Shown: positions 44,493 through 53,313 of the stretch, in pieces
How positions within the stretch are numbered: the first letter of the stretch is position 1
Layout of the letters: each line of letters starts with the position of its first letter
Origin: Paenibacillus silvestris
Lineage (GTDB): Bacteria; Bacillota; Bacilli; Paenibacillales; NBRC-103111
Length of the DNA stretch: 64,000 nt
Assembly: GCF_009882985.1 (NCBI RefSeq)
Contig: NZ_WTUZ01000022.1
Span: 1,153,065-1,217,064 of the forward strand
Direction of reading: 5' to 3'
Made by a program: the position numbers and the translations under genes
Notes under the pieces: generated by a model
The model's input: the letters and a program-made list of their open reading frames with translations, nothing else
What the model was told of the DNA's origin: nothing
Databases searched by the model: none

Positions 44493-46104
44493 AATGCTGA
44501 TCGTTGATGATGAGGAAATCATTACAGACGGGCTGTTTGACGTATTTAGCCAACTAAATTTGAATCTTGATTTGTATAAAGCTTATTCCGGTGAAGAAGC
44601 GCTGGATTGGATGAATACGACAAGAGTGGACATTGTGTTGTCCGATATTCGTATGCCCGGGATGGATGGTCTCGAGCTCATGAGAAACATACGGAGTAGT
44701 TGGCCGCATTGCAAAGTCATTTTTTTGACGGGATATAATGATTTTGATTATGTCTACCAAGCGATTCAATCACCCGGAGTTAGCTATCTCCTCAAGAGTG
44801 AAGAATACGATAAGATCATCAAGGCCGTAACAGATGCGATTCAAGAACTGGAAAGCAGCTTAAAGTTCCATGATCTAGTCAAGCAATCACGAGAGAAGCT
44901 CACTACTCTCGAAACCCTTGCTCAAGGGAATTATTTCCGATATTTGCTTCAAGGGACACGAACAACGGAGGAATTAGAAGTTGATTTTCGTAATCTCGGC
45001 ATTGCTCTTGATCCAGCTTTGCCCATCCTTGTTGCGGTAGCTGACATGCAGCGTACGAACATGTACCATTCCTTTGCGGAAAGCCAGAATGCGGCACTTG
45101 CTGTCAAATTTTTGGCAGAGACATTCTTGGCTGAACGCACAGATCGTCTTGGAATCATTGATCATTATGGCGGTCTCGTCTGGCTTGTTCAACCAAAGCA
45201 TGGCCAAGTAACGGAACTGGACGAAGCCTATGCCCGCACGGTCAAATTTCTAGAGGGTCAATTTGAGCTTATGCAGCAAGCCTGTCATGATGCTCTGGGA
45301 GTTACTTTTGCCATTACAATTTGCGCAGATACCTGCGAATGGAAGCAACTGTCAGAGATATACGATCGAATGAGAAGTGAGCAGTACTGGCGAGCGGGTG
45401 ACGGTGCCCAGATGGTACAAACAGTCACTCTGGGAACCATTGGAACAGCGGCCAACTCAAGAACGCTAAGAGAAAAAGCGGAGTCTTTGGCGATTCATCT
45501 AGAAGGTGGGAATAGAGAGGGTTTTCTCCATCTGTTCAACGAACTAATGAAAACGGCTTTCGATGAGCGAGGAAATGGAGGACCTTTTGCACTGGAACTG
45601 TATTACACGATTGCACTCTGCTTATTATCGTATATTAACCGTTGGGAGCTGCACGATAAGGTTGGAACAACCGGGCTTATGCAAAGAGACAGGCATTCAT
45701 CTTGGCAAGATAGCTACGAGTTTTTGAAACAGACCGCAGAGTCCTTGTTCAATCTTCGATTGAGTGTAGAACGCAATAGAGCAGCAGCGGTGATAGAGAA
45801 GATCCGGTTATATATTGAGGAGCACCTGGGTGATGATTTGTCTCTCGTTCGTTTAGCTAGTGTGATACACTTCAACCCATCCTACTTATCTCGACTTTTT
45901 AAACAGGAAAGTGGCATTAATCTATCTGAATATATTGATGAAGTTAGAATGGAGAAAGCCAAAAATTTGCTGAAGAAAGATGAACTTAAAATTGCTGAAG
46001 TGGGCGTTCAGGTAGGGTATGAAACCCCACACTCTTTTACTCGATTTTTCAAAAAATCAACCAGCATGACGCCAGCGGAGTATCGTGAGATTGTAAGGAA
46101 ATAA
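44485..46104 (+). CDS. YesN-type response regulator, REC + AraC HTH (system E)
   Basis: This protein has 539 residues from the ATG at 44485, 9 bases after AGGTGG; an in-frame ATG at 44479 is closer to that site. Receiver: D-D-E, phospho-acceptor Asp54 (V-L-S-D-I-R-M-P) and Lys in L-L-K-S. The long central region spans about 125-425, and the AraC DNA-binding domain about 435-537 ends in M-T-P-A-E-Y. It probably controls importer E and the two enzyme genes that follow 42 bases downstream. Confidence 0.92.
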   Translation: MIRMLIVDDEEIITDGLFDVFSQLNLNLDLYKAYSGEEALDWMNTTRVDIVLSDIRMPGMDGLELMRNIRSSWPHCKVIFLTGYNDFDYVYQAIQSPGVSYLLKSEEYDKIIKAVTDAIQELESSLKFHDLVKQSREKLTTLETLAQGNYFRYLLQGTRTTEELEVDFRNLGIALDPALPILVAVADMQRTNMYHSFAESQNAALAVKFLAETFLAERTDRLGIIDHYGGLVWLVQPKHGQVTELDEAYARTVKFLEGQFELMQQACHDALGVTFAITICADTCEWKQLSEIYDRMRSEQYWRAGDGAQMVQTVTLGTIGTAANSRTLREKAESLAIHLEGGNREGFLHLFNELMKTAFDERGNGGPFALELYYTIALCLLSYINRWELHDKVGTTGLMQRDRHSSWQDSYEFLKQTAESLFNLRLSVERNRAAAVIEKIRLYIEEHLGDDLSLVRLASVIHFNPSYLSRLFKQESGINLSEYIDEVRMEKAKNLLKKDELKIAEVGVQVGYETPHSFTRFFKKSTSMTPAEYREIVRK

Positions 46105-46146
46105 GCGTATTGGGATCAGCTTTTTTAAGTATAAGGAGAGTTAGCG

Positions 46147-47667
46147 ATGGGGAATGTGACGATAACGAACCCAATCATCTGGGCGGATGTTCCGGACCTT
46201 TGTGTCATTAGAGTAGGCACAGCCTACTATATGGTTAGCACAAGCATGCATGTAATGCCTGGATGCCCGATTATGCGGTCAGAGAATTTAATGGATTGGA
46301 AGATCGTGAACTACGTTTACGATACCTTAGAGGATAACGACGCCAACAATTTGCTGGATGGGAGAGGCATTTACGGTAAAGGATCATGGGCTGCAAGCCT
46401 AAGGCATCATAATGGCATGTTCTATGTGTGCTTTTCAAGTAATGATATGAACCGCTTCTACATATACCGGACAACAGATATCGATAACGGAAAGTGGGAG
46501 CGCTCTGTCATTGCAGGAATCCATCATGATCCAAGTCTGCTGTTTGACGACGACCGTGTGTATGTCATTCACGGCAACGGGCGTATTCGCATTACTGAGT
46601 TGACATCGGATGTGATGGCTTTAAAACCGGGAGGTATCCATCAGGATCTCTTCGAGACGGAACGTGACGGTATCATGTTGCGATGCGAGGGATGCCATGC
46701 CTATAAGTTGAACGGTTATTATTATTTATTTTTCATTGAATGGCCCAGTACAGGAAATAGACGTCGTAGACAACTGTGCTATCGTTCCAGAGAGTTGCTC
46801 GGTGTTTATGAACATAAAGTGATTCTTGACGACGACATGGGTTACCGCAATCATGGTATCGCTCAAGGAGGCATTGTTGATACACCGCAGGATGAGTGGT
46901 ATGCCTTATTATTTCAAGATCATGATGCTGTGGGAAGAATTCCTATTGTGCTTCAAGTTACTTGGGTGGAGGACTGGCCGGTCATTGGGTTGGAAGGTAA
47001 AGCCCAAGTTTCCTTCCAGGCGCAACTCCCGAGTACGGCACCTACGCAATTGGTCATTAGCGATGAGTTTGACTATAACGCAAATAAATTGCTTCTTAAT
47101 TGGCAATGGAATCATAATCCGGATAACCGTCTGTGGTCTGTGATCACGCGTCCTGGTTGGTTGCGATTAGAGACGGGAAATGTTACCAGTAGTGTCCTAC
47201 TTGCACGCAATACATTGACGCAGCGGACGGAAGGTCCTGTATGTATCGGCATTACGGCAGTGGATGTTTCCCATATGAAGCCGGGTGATCATGCTGGAAT
47301 GGTTGCACTTCAAAGTCATTTCGGAACAGTCGGTATTCAAGCTGTAGCGAACGGCGAGCGATATGTTGCGATGTGTATCAATGGAGGCGACGGTAGGGAA
47401 GAAACGGTCGAGCGTTTTCCGTACGGGGAAAGCTTAATTTACTTGAAAATTCATTTTGATTTTGAAAATAGCATGGATCTCGCAAGCTTTTACTACTCAA
47501 CCGACTGTGAAGAATGGAAGCAAATCGGGGCTTCCCTGAAGATGAAGTATACCTTGGATCATTTTATGGGCTACCGGATTGGGTTGTTTCATTATGCAAC
47601 CAAGCAGGTTGGCGGGCATGTTGATTTTGATTTTTTTCGATTCAACAAGGTTGAGAGTAACTTTTAG
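46147..47667 (+). CDS. GH43 family glycosidase with C-terminal concanavalin-like domain
   Basis: This 506-residue protein has no signal peptide and starts after AAGGAGAG. The N-terminal five-bladed propeller (to about residue 300) has the family's three acids: general base Asp17 in W-A-D-V-P-D, the pKa-modulating Asp128 in H-H-D-P-S and general acid Glu181 in C-E-G-C-H. The C-terminal beta-sandwich (about 310-500) is the usual partner of the beta-xylosidase/arabinofuranosidase branch. Two positions next to catalytic acids are unusual: D-L-C where D-P-S is common, and E-G-C where E-G-P is common. It probably acts inside the cell on oligosaccharides from importer E; the split between xylosidase and arabinofuranosidase activity is unresolved. 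Confidence 0.92.
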   Translation: MGNVTITNPIIWADVPDLCVIRVGTAYYMVSTSMHVMPGCPIMRSENLMDWKIVNYVYDTLEDNDANNLLDGRGIYGKGSWAASLRHHNGMFYVCFSSNDMNRFYIYRTTDIDNGKWERSVIAGIHHDPSLLFDDDRVYVIHGNGRIRITELTSDVMALKPGGIHQDLFETERDGIMLRCEGCHAYKLNGYYYLFFIEWPSTGNRRRRQLCYRSRELLGVYEHKVILDDDMGYRNHGIAQGGIVDTPQDEWYALLFQDHDAVGRIPIVLQVTWVEDWPVIGLEGKAQVSFQAQLPSTAPTQLVISDEFDYNANKLLLNWQWNHNPDNRLWSVITRPGWLRLETGNVTSSVLLARNTLTQRTEGPVCIGITAVDVSHMKPGDHAGMVALQSHFGTVGIQAVANGERYVAMCINGGDGREETVERFPYGESLIYLKIHFDFENSMDLASFYYSTDCEEWKQIGASLKMKYTLDHFMGYRIGLFHYATKQVGGHVDFDFFRFNKVESNF

Positions 47668-47682
47668 AGGAGAGGCAAACCT

Positions 47683-49197
47683 ATGACTTTCGCTCAAAAC
47701 AGGCCAACAAACGTTCCGTCTTCACCCTTAGATCCTGAAACATATGAACAAGTTGAACAATGGGATATCTTTGAGCTTGTGTTCTATGCTTCATATGACG
47801 GAAATCCTTTCACTGCAGTATCACTATCCGCCGAGTTCTGCTCAGGTGACCATTCCGTCAGTGTGAAGGGATTTTATGATGGCGGAGGCGTATTTCGTAT
47901 GCGATTCATGCCGACAACCCAAGGATATTGGAGCTATCGCACTTCCAGTAATGCCATGTTGCTGGATGGACAGGCAGGTTCATTTGTCTGTGTAGCATCA
48001 TCTCCAGATAATCATGGTCCCGTTCGAGTAAGTGATACATACCATTTTGCATACGCAGACGGCGTCAGATATCTACCGGTAGGTACAACCTGCTATGCCT
48101 GGACACATCAGACGGCTAGTCTTGAAGAACAAACACTGTCGACGTTGAAGGCTTCCCCTTTTAATAAGCTGAGAATGTGCGTATTCCCGAAATCCTATCA
48201 GTTTAATACTAACGAGCCCATGTACTATCCTTTCGAAGGATCACTGGAAGAAGGATGGGACTATAGCCGATTTAATCCGGTATTTTTCCAGCATCTTGAG
48301 AAGAGGATCACTGATCTTGGAAAGCTCGGTATAGAGGCAGATCTCATTTTATTCCATCCCTATGATCGATGGGGTTTCTCACAGATGCCTTTGGAAGTCG
48401 ATGAGAGATATCTTCGATATATCACAGCACGTCTTGCAGCATACCGGAATGTATGGTGGTCACTAGCAAATGAATTTGATATAATGGCTTCCAAAAAAGA
48501 GGATGACTGGGAGTACTTTGCTGGAATCGTGACATCAAACGATCCGATTGGTCATCTCATTTCTAATCATAATTGTCTTCGATTCTACGATTATAACAAA
48601 CCTTGGGTAACTCATTGTAGTATACAACGAATCGACATGTATAAAACGGCAGAAGAAACGAATGAATGGCGTAACAAGTGGAATATGCCGATTATCGTAG
48701 ACGAATGTGCTTATGAAGGGGATATCGATCACGGTTGGGGCAACATCACGGGGGAAGAATTAACCCGAAGATGTTGGGAAGGTGCCGTTCGTGGAGGTTA
48801 TGTGGGCCATGGAGAGACCTATTACAATGAGAAGGAAGTACTATGGTGGTCAAAGGGAGGCGAACTTACAGGTACAAGTCCTGAGAGAATCACTTTCCTA
48901 CGCCGAATTATTGAACAAAGTCCAGGAGGCATACTGAATCCGCTGCCTTCTTCCTGGGATTTGCCTTGTGCAGGCGTGAAGGATGAATACTACTTGTATT
49001 ACTTTGGTTTCAATCAGCCGCGTTACCGGCATTTCAAACACGAGTCCGATGTCTCCTATCGTGTAGAAGTCATTGATACATGGAATATGACGATAACGCA
49101 GGTACCTGGTACTTTCAGGGGCTCGTTCCGTGTTGAACTTCCTGGGCGTCAATATATGGCGGTTAGATTAGCGCTTATAGAGGATGACGCTAACTAG
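47683..49197 (+). CDS. DUF5060/DUF4038/DUF5605 putative glycoside hydrolase
   Basis: This 504-residue protein has no signal peptide and starts after AGAGGAGAGG. Residues about 20-100 form an Ig-like DUF5060 domain (W-D-I-F-E-L-V-F at its start). Residues about 105-400 look like a TIM barrel of the DUF4038 type, with N-K-L-R-M-C-V-F-P, W-W-S-L-A-N-E-F-D (candidate acid/base Glu) and I-V-D-E-C-A-Y-E-G (candidate nucleophile Glu). A C-terminal beta-domain of DUF5605 type closes it. DUF4038 includes GH140 apiosidases, so apiose or another branched sugar is conceivable, but specificity is unproven. It lies 15 bases after GH43 in one operon. Confidence 0.85.
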   Translation: MTFAQNRPTNVPSSPLDPETYEQVEQWDIFELVFYASYDGNPFTAVSLSAEFCSGDHSVSVKGFYDGGGVFRMRFMPTTQGYWSYRTSSNAMLLDGQAGSFVCVASSPDNHGPVRVSDTYHFAYADGVRYLPVGTTCYAWTHQTASLEEQTLSTLKASPFNKLRMCVFPKSYQFNTNEPMYYPFEGSLEEGWDYSRFNPVFFQHLEKRITDLGKLGIEADLILFHPYDRWGFSQMPLEVDERYLRYITARLAAYRNVWWSLANEFDIMASKKEDDWEYFAGIVTSNDPIGHLISNHNCLRFYDYNKPWVTHCSIQRIDMYKTAEETNEWRNKWNMPIIVDECAYEGDIDHGWGNITGEELTRRCWEGAVRGGYVGHGETYYNEKEVLWWSKGGELTGTSPERITFLRRIIEQSPGGILNPLPSSWDLPCAGVKDEYYLYYFGFNQPRYRHFKHESDVSYRVEVIDTWNMTITQVPGTFRGSFRVELPGRQYMAVRLALIEDDAN

Positions 49198-49216
49198 CTT
49201 AATAGATAGGATGAAG

Positions 49217-49242
49217 AAGGGCTGCCCTGTGGCAGCCCTTTA
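49217..49242. terminator. Terminator between the convergent enzyme operon and diguanylate cyclase gene
   Basis: A 10-bp stem, AAGGGCTGCC (49217-49226) with GGCAGCCCTT (49231-49240), around a CTGT loop. The T-run is short, but the position between convergent genes supports the call. Confidence 0.75.
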
Positions 49243-49267
49243 ACGTGTCGATTATTAAAAATTTAAA

Positions 49268-50929
49268 TTATCTTACGATACTGACAATCCGATTACGACC
49301 TTCTTCTTTGGCCCTATATAAGGCTTTATCCACTGATTCAAGTAATTCGTTTAAATAGGTACTGGGATTTCTTAGACTTTCGAAGGCGAAATTATTAATG
49401 GTTAGTAATCCCATACTGATAGTAATCGATAAAGAATGAGGTATATTTTTAACTGTCATCTGATTGGATTCAACGGTGGATTTGACACGTTCAGCTAAGA
49501 GACTTGCCTGTGATTGACTCGTTTGCGGTAAATAAATGATAAATTCCTCCCCGCCATAACGAGCCAAAATGTCAGTTTGTCGTAGGGATTGTTTGATTGC
49601 TTCCACAGTGCTATGTATCATCTGATCACCGACTAAATGGCCATAATTGTCGTTGATTAATTTAAAATAGTCGATATCTAATAAAATTACCGCAAACGGC
49701 ATGTGATACTTGAGATTATTCATCACTTCGTGCTCTAACTTTTGTGTCAGGTAGAGGCGATTATAAACACCTGTGAGTCCATCCGTTATTGCCATCTGTT
49801 CGAGTTTCTGATTTGTTTGAGACAGTTCATCTTGTATTAAAATGAGCGATTGGTTACGTTCTTGCAGGATTTCGTTCTGAAAGTTCGTTTCATCAATGAG
49901 GCGATGAAGTTCACTCACATCTTGAAAGGTGACTACTCGTCCAACCAATTCACGATCCACATGGATAGGCGCGGTTTGAATATGGATATGGCGTCCATTA
50001 GGGAACTTCATTTCGATTTGAGTTCGCTTCAGAGGGTTCCATTGGTACGTGTGAAGGAATACATCAATATGGCCATTAGACTGCCCTTTGGAGAGAAGGT
50101 TTGCCATATCGAAACGGGAACCTATATGCAAGTCAATTTGAGGACGTAGAGACCGATTTATTTCTATAACGGTTTCATGATCATCAAGTACCAGAATGCC
50201 ATGATCTATGGTATCAATAATATCTTGATGGGCTATTTTCACAAGATCAAATGCTTTATCGCGATGAATGGCAATGACAAAGAAAATAACAGATAGTAGA
50301 ATGCCAACTGATGTCAATCCTGGGATGGCGGGCAAAGATGAACGTAGGACAACATTTAAGAATATATCTAAAAATATGAATACCGTCATTACGATAATTC
50401 CTCTAAGCACTTGCTTAACCTGTGTTTTGATACGAGGTCCCTTGTTGGATATTAGCGCTTTTCTCATCATATATAACGAAACTATAATATAGCCAATCAA
50501 GATAGTAAGGCTATACCAAAAAAGTGGGCCATAAGATCTTTGGATGTAACTACCCTGCAAAGGTAGGACGAACCTACCATTTGGATTGACTATCACGCAG
50601 GCAGCTACAAGTATAGCCGGAACAAAAAGCAATACGGACATTTTCTTTCTCAGAAATAGCGAATGACCTGTGAGAAAAATTGTGAAAAGAAGCCAACCAA
50701 CGGCAATCAGGCACATGTCAATAAAAGATGCTTTTAGATAAAATAATTGAACCTTGGGAGTGTCCATCGTTTTAATGGCAAACTGGCAGATCGGCCATAA
50801 CATCATAGAAAAATGGAATGTTAAATAAACTTTGTGCAGGTTAGTGATTGTAACTGAAGCAAATATATATACAAAAAAAGCAAACAAGAGGAAAAATAAC
50901 GTTATGTCAACAAACGATAAAAAATCCAT
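49268..50929 (-). CDS. Membrane-bound diguanylate cyclase with 7TM, PAS and GGDEF domains
   Basis: This 553-residue protein starts at 50929 with an AGAGGG site 6 bases upstream. The first about 220 residues hold seven hydrophobic helices (HisKA-7TM type sensor). A PAS domain (about 235-345), a short coiled coil and a C-terminal GGDEF domain follow. The active-site motif is G-G-E-E-F, and the inhibitory site R-Q-T-D lies five residues before it. It should make cyclic di-GMP from two GTP and be product-inhibited. No EAL or HD-GYP domain is attached. It is transcribed against the sugar operons, so no functional link is implied. Confidence 0.93.
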   Translation of the reverse strand: MDFLSFVDITLFFLLFAFFVYIFASVTITNLHKVYLTFHFSMMLWPICQFAIKTMDTPKVQLFYLKASFIDMCLIAVGWLLFTIFLTGHSLFLRKKMSVLLFVPAILVAACVIVNPNGRFVLPLQGSYIQRSYGPLFWYSLTILIGYIIVSLYMMRKALISNKGPRIKTQVKQVLRGIIVMTVFIFLDIFLNVVLRSSLPAIPGLTSVGILLSVIFFVIAIHRDKAFDLVKIAHQDIIDTIDHGILVLDDHETVIEINRSLRPQIDLHIGSRFDMANLLSKGQSNGHIDVFLHTYQWNPLKRTQIEMKFPNGRHIHIQTAPIHVDRELVGRVVTFQDVSELHRLIDETNFQNEILQERNQSLILIQDELSQTNQKLEQMAITDGLTGVYNRLYLTQKLEHEVMNNLKYHMPFAVILLDIDYFKLINDNYGHLVGDQMIHSTVEAIKQSLRQTDILARYGGEEFIIYLPQTSQSQASLLAERVKSTVESNQMTVKNIPHSLSITISMGLLTINNFAFESLRNPSTYLNELLESVDKALYRAKEEGRNRIVSIVR

Positions 50930-51011
50930 TTTGCACCCTCTAAAGTAATAATCATATTCATATAATTACTAGCTTTAGGTCAAAAGTCCTGCTTCGTTTT
51001 ATTAATATATT

Positions 51012-51386
51012 TCAACATTGAACGGAAGCGACTTGGTTTGATAGCCCGAAAAGCTGAGTCGTTTGGAAACTGCCCCCGACCATTTGATCATTATAATGAG
51101 TCAAGTAAAACGAGAGCGACATATGATTGGGAAGAACAAGCTGGACCCATTGATCTTTGCAAGCCTCTGCCTGTTGAGAATTGTGAATGGCAGCCCCGTT
51201 GCAGATTAAGGAGTTATAAGATTGGTGGGTTAAAAATCCTGTTGCAGAGTTGAAATCGGCAGAGGTCACGTAGACCTGCAAATTAGTCCCATCTACTAAT
51301 TGGATGCTCACCCATTTATTCATGCATTGTAAAATGTTTGAAATCCCTCGTCGATTATTGGGATATGGTAAGAAGCTATTCCACAT
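51012..51386 (-). CDS. Small protein of unknown function
   Basis: This protein has 124 residues from the ATG at 51386, which follows AAAGGAGATT; the longer frame to 51485 lacks a ribosome site. I do not recognise it. It has no signal peptide or membrane segment. It is rich in Asn, Gln, His and Tyr, with alternating hydrophobic residues suggesting a beta-rich fold in two similar halves: W-V-S-I-Q-L-V-D-G and W-V-Q-L-V-L-P-N, each followed by a Y-V-T or Y-L-T strand and a Gly-Phe turn. A spore or surface role would be speculation. Confidence 0.7.
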   Translation of the reverse strand: MWNSFLPYPNNRRGISNILQCMNKWVSIQLVDGTNLQVYVTSADFNSATGFLTHQSYNSLICNGAAIHNSQQAEACKDQWVQLVLPNHMSLSFYLTHYNDQMVGGSFQTTQLFGLSNQVASVQC

Positions 51387-51535
51387 ATGATAATCTCCTT
51401 TTTCATTAAAGTTGGGTCTATACGCTCCGAGTGAACGGATCATACATTGCTTCCACCATATGCAATGGAGTGGGCATTTGTGCACAAATTGAAGAGCACG
51501 TACTCTGAGATATGAAAAGTATGATGTTTGGCAGG

Positions 51536-51565
51536 TTGAGGTTACTTGGCAGGTTATGATAAGAT
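51536..51565 (+). promoter_or_regulatory. Possible promoter of the carbonic anhydrase gene
   Basis: TTGAGG (51536-51541), an 18-base spacer and TAAGAT (51560-51565) with a TG two bases before it. Confidence 0.4.
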
Positions 51566-51600
51566 TATAAGCTATAAAGAGAGAAATTGAGGTGAATAGC

Positions 51601-52164
51601 TTGGATCGACTTTATGATATGTTGCAATTTAACTCGGAGTTCGTAGAGAAGAAGGAATTTGAAAAATATAGAACGTCTAGATTCAAAGACAGAAAAATGG
51701 TTGTTATCACTTGTATGGACTCAAGACTTACGGAGCTCCTTCCTCGAGCATTAAATATTAAGGATGGAAATTCCAAAATCATTAAAGATGCTGGAGCGAT
51801 TGTTTTGCATCCATTTGGCAGCGTTATGCGTAGCGTAATTGTCGCTGTCTATGAATTAAATGCCGATGAAGTGTTTGTAGTCGGACATCATGATTGCGGG
51901 ATGAGCTGTATTGACCCTGGGAAAACGATCAATAAAATGAAGGAGAACGGCATATCTTCCGATACGCTCGACACCCTCCAAAGTTCAGGAATTAATTTGG
52001 AACAGTGGCTGCATGGTTTCGATAGTGTTGAAGATTCCGTCAAAGGAAGCGTGCAAAAGGTTAAGAACCATCCACTTCTGCCAAAACACATTCCGGTTCA
52101 CGGTCTTGTAATCGACCCGGAAACTGGAAAGTTAGACTTAATCGTTGACGGTTATAAATCATAA
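51601..52164 (+). CDS. Beta-class carbonic anhydrase
   Basis: This protein has 187 residues from the TTG at 51601, placed 5 bases after GAGGTGA; a GTG at 51592 overlaps that site. The zinc-binding set is visible: Cys38 in C-M-D-S-R, His96 in H-H-D-C and Cys99; Asp40 and Arg42 form the catalytic dyad. It interconverts CO2 and bicarbonate in the cytoplasm. Length and motifs fit the small YvdA-like bacterial group. It stands alone with its own terminator. Confidence 0.93.
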   Translation: MDRLYDMLQFNSEFVEKKEFEKYRTSRFKDRKMVVITCMDSRLTELLPRALNIKDGNSKIIKDAGAIVLHPFGSVMRSVIVAVYELNADEVFVVGHHDCGMSCIDPGKTINKMKENGISSDTLDTLQSSGINLEQWLHGFDSVEDSVKGSVQKVKNHPLLPKHIPVHGLVIDPETGKLDLIVDGYKS

Positions 52165-52168
52165 GGAG

Positions 52169-52217
52169 CTGCACCTCATTTGTTAGACACAACTAACAAT
52201 GGGGGTGCAGTTTTTTT
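52169..52217 (+). terminator. Intrinsic terminator of the carbonic anhydrase gene
   Basis: CTGCACC pairs with GGTGCAG, and inner TTGTTAG with CTAACAA, followed by TTTTTTT (52211-52217). Confidence 0.92.
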
Positions 52218-52284
52218 GCCTAATTTTAATCCGGGATAGACAAATTATGTTATATTAGGGGCAGTTAATATATGAGGTGAAGGT

Positions 52285-52779
52285 ATGAAACTTTCGATAA
52301 AGAAAATGATGATTGTATTATCTATGGCGACTGTCCTTACGGCATGTGGTTCACAAAAAGTTATCTCAGACGACGATCATTCAGGTCATCAAGAACATGC
52401 TAGTGGTGATGTGCAAGAGAAAACGGCATCAGCTAAAGTATTACCGACCTTCTTGAATGGACAAGCCGAACAAATTCGATTAGTCTACGAAGCATCAGGG
52501 CAGGCTACTGAAATATTAAAGTGGATACCCTGTTATTGTGGTTGTGGAGAAAGTGCTGGTCATACCAGCAATATGAACTGTTTTGTAAAGGAAGTTAATA
52601 AAGATGGATCAGTTGTATGGGATGACCATGGTACTCGTTGCGGAGTTTGCTTACAAATTGCTGTCCAGTCCATCAAAATGAAACAGGATGGAAAATCATT
52701 AAAAGAAATTCGTGAAACCATTGATCTTACTTATAAAAAGGGATATGCCAATCCAACAAAAACCCCTATGCCGATTTAA
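52285..52779 (+). CDS. PCYCGC-motif lipoprotein
   Basis: This 164-residue protein starts after GAGGTGAAGG. The lipobox is L-T-A-C (Cys21), then a His/Asp/Ser-rich stretch (D-D-D-H-S-G-H-Q-E-H) that could bind metal. The diagnostic P-C-Y-C-G-C motif is near residue 90, with further cysteines in N-C-F and R-C-G-V-C. This is the PCYCGC family of Bacillota lipoproteins, whose function is not established; the Cys and His content suggests metal or redox chemistry at the outer face of the membrane. It is a single-gene unit with a terminator. Confidence 0.88.
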   Translation: MKLSIKKMMIVLSMATVLTACGSQKVISDDDHSGHQEHASGDVQEKTASAKVLPTFLNGQAEQIRLVYEASGQATEILKWIPCYCGCGESAGHTSNMNCFVKEVNKDGSVVWDDHGTRCGVCLQIAVQSIKMKQDGKSLKEIRETIDLTYKKGYANPTKTPMPI

Positions 52780-52784
52780 ACACT

Positions 52785-52818
52785 AAAACCCCATTCTAAC
52801 AAAGATGGGGTTTTAAAT
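52785..52818 (+). terminator. Intrinsic terminator of the PCYCGC gene
   Basis: AAAACCCCAT (52785-52794) pairs with ATGGGGTTTT (52805-52814); the T-run is part of the right arm. Confidence 0.85.
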
Positions 52819-52944
52819 TGACACATATATTTTAACAGCTTACGAATACCGAAAATAATAAAGCTCTGGAGAGCATATCAGATGTATAAGCATGTTTAGT
52901 AGCTTTTTCCAAATAAAATGATGAAATCAAGAGGGAAAACAAGT

Positions 52945-52973
52945 TTTACAAATTGAGCCAGCAGGCGTAATAT
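52945..52973 (+). promoter_or_regulatory. Probable promoter of the riboswitch-kimA transcript
   Basis: TTTACA (52945-52950), a 17-base spacer and TAATAT (52968-52973), about 40 bases before the riboswitch. Confidence 0.55.
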
Positions 52974-53016
52974 ACTATTCAGCGTTCAAGCGCTAAAAAT
53001 CGGTATCAACATATAA

Positions 53017-53205
53017 TCGCTTAATTTCCGTCAAGGAAAACGGGGGAACCAATGATGATGTTGCTTGGTTAGTACAGGTATACATCATATGGGGTGAATC
53101 CTGATGGTAGACTATTGTTTATTGTTTACTATCGGGTAGGGCAACTCTCACTGTCCGAATCCGACAGCTAACCACGTAAGCGTTGATTGAGGGAGGTTTG
53201 TAAAC
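53017..53205 (+). ncRNA. c-di-AMP riboswitch (ydaO-yuaA type)
   Basis: All the conserved blocks of this class are present in order: TCGCTTAAT at the start, CGGGGGAACC (53041-53050), GGGGTGAATCC (53091-53101), GGCAACTCTCA (53140-53150), CCGACAGCTAACC (53161-53173), GTAAGCG and a closing TGAGGG. The leader is followed by a terminator hairpin and then kimA. Known members turn expression off when cyclic di-AMP is high. Confidence 0.95.
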
Positions 53206-53214
53206 TTGTGATGG

Positions 53215-53246
53215 AAACACAGGGGTCTAACCTGTGTTTTTCTTTT
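53215..53246 (+). terminator. Riboswitch expression-platform terminator
   Basis: AAACACAGG (53215-53223) pairs with CCTGTGTTT (53231-53239), followed by TTTCTTTT. It would form when cyclic di-AMP is bound. Confidence 0.85.
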
Positions 53247-53313
53247 GCCTAAAATGAACTTTATATGATTTTCGATGTAGCTTACAAATTCAAAATTGGT
53301 GGTGAATCTTTTA

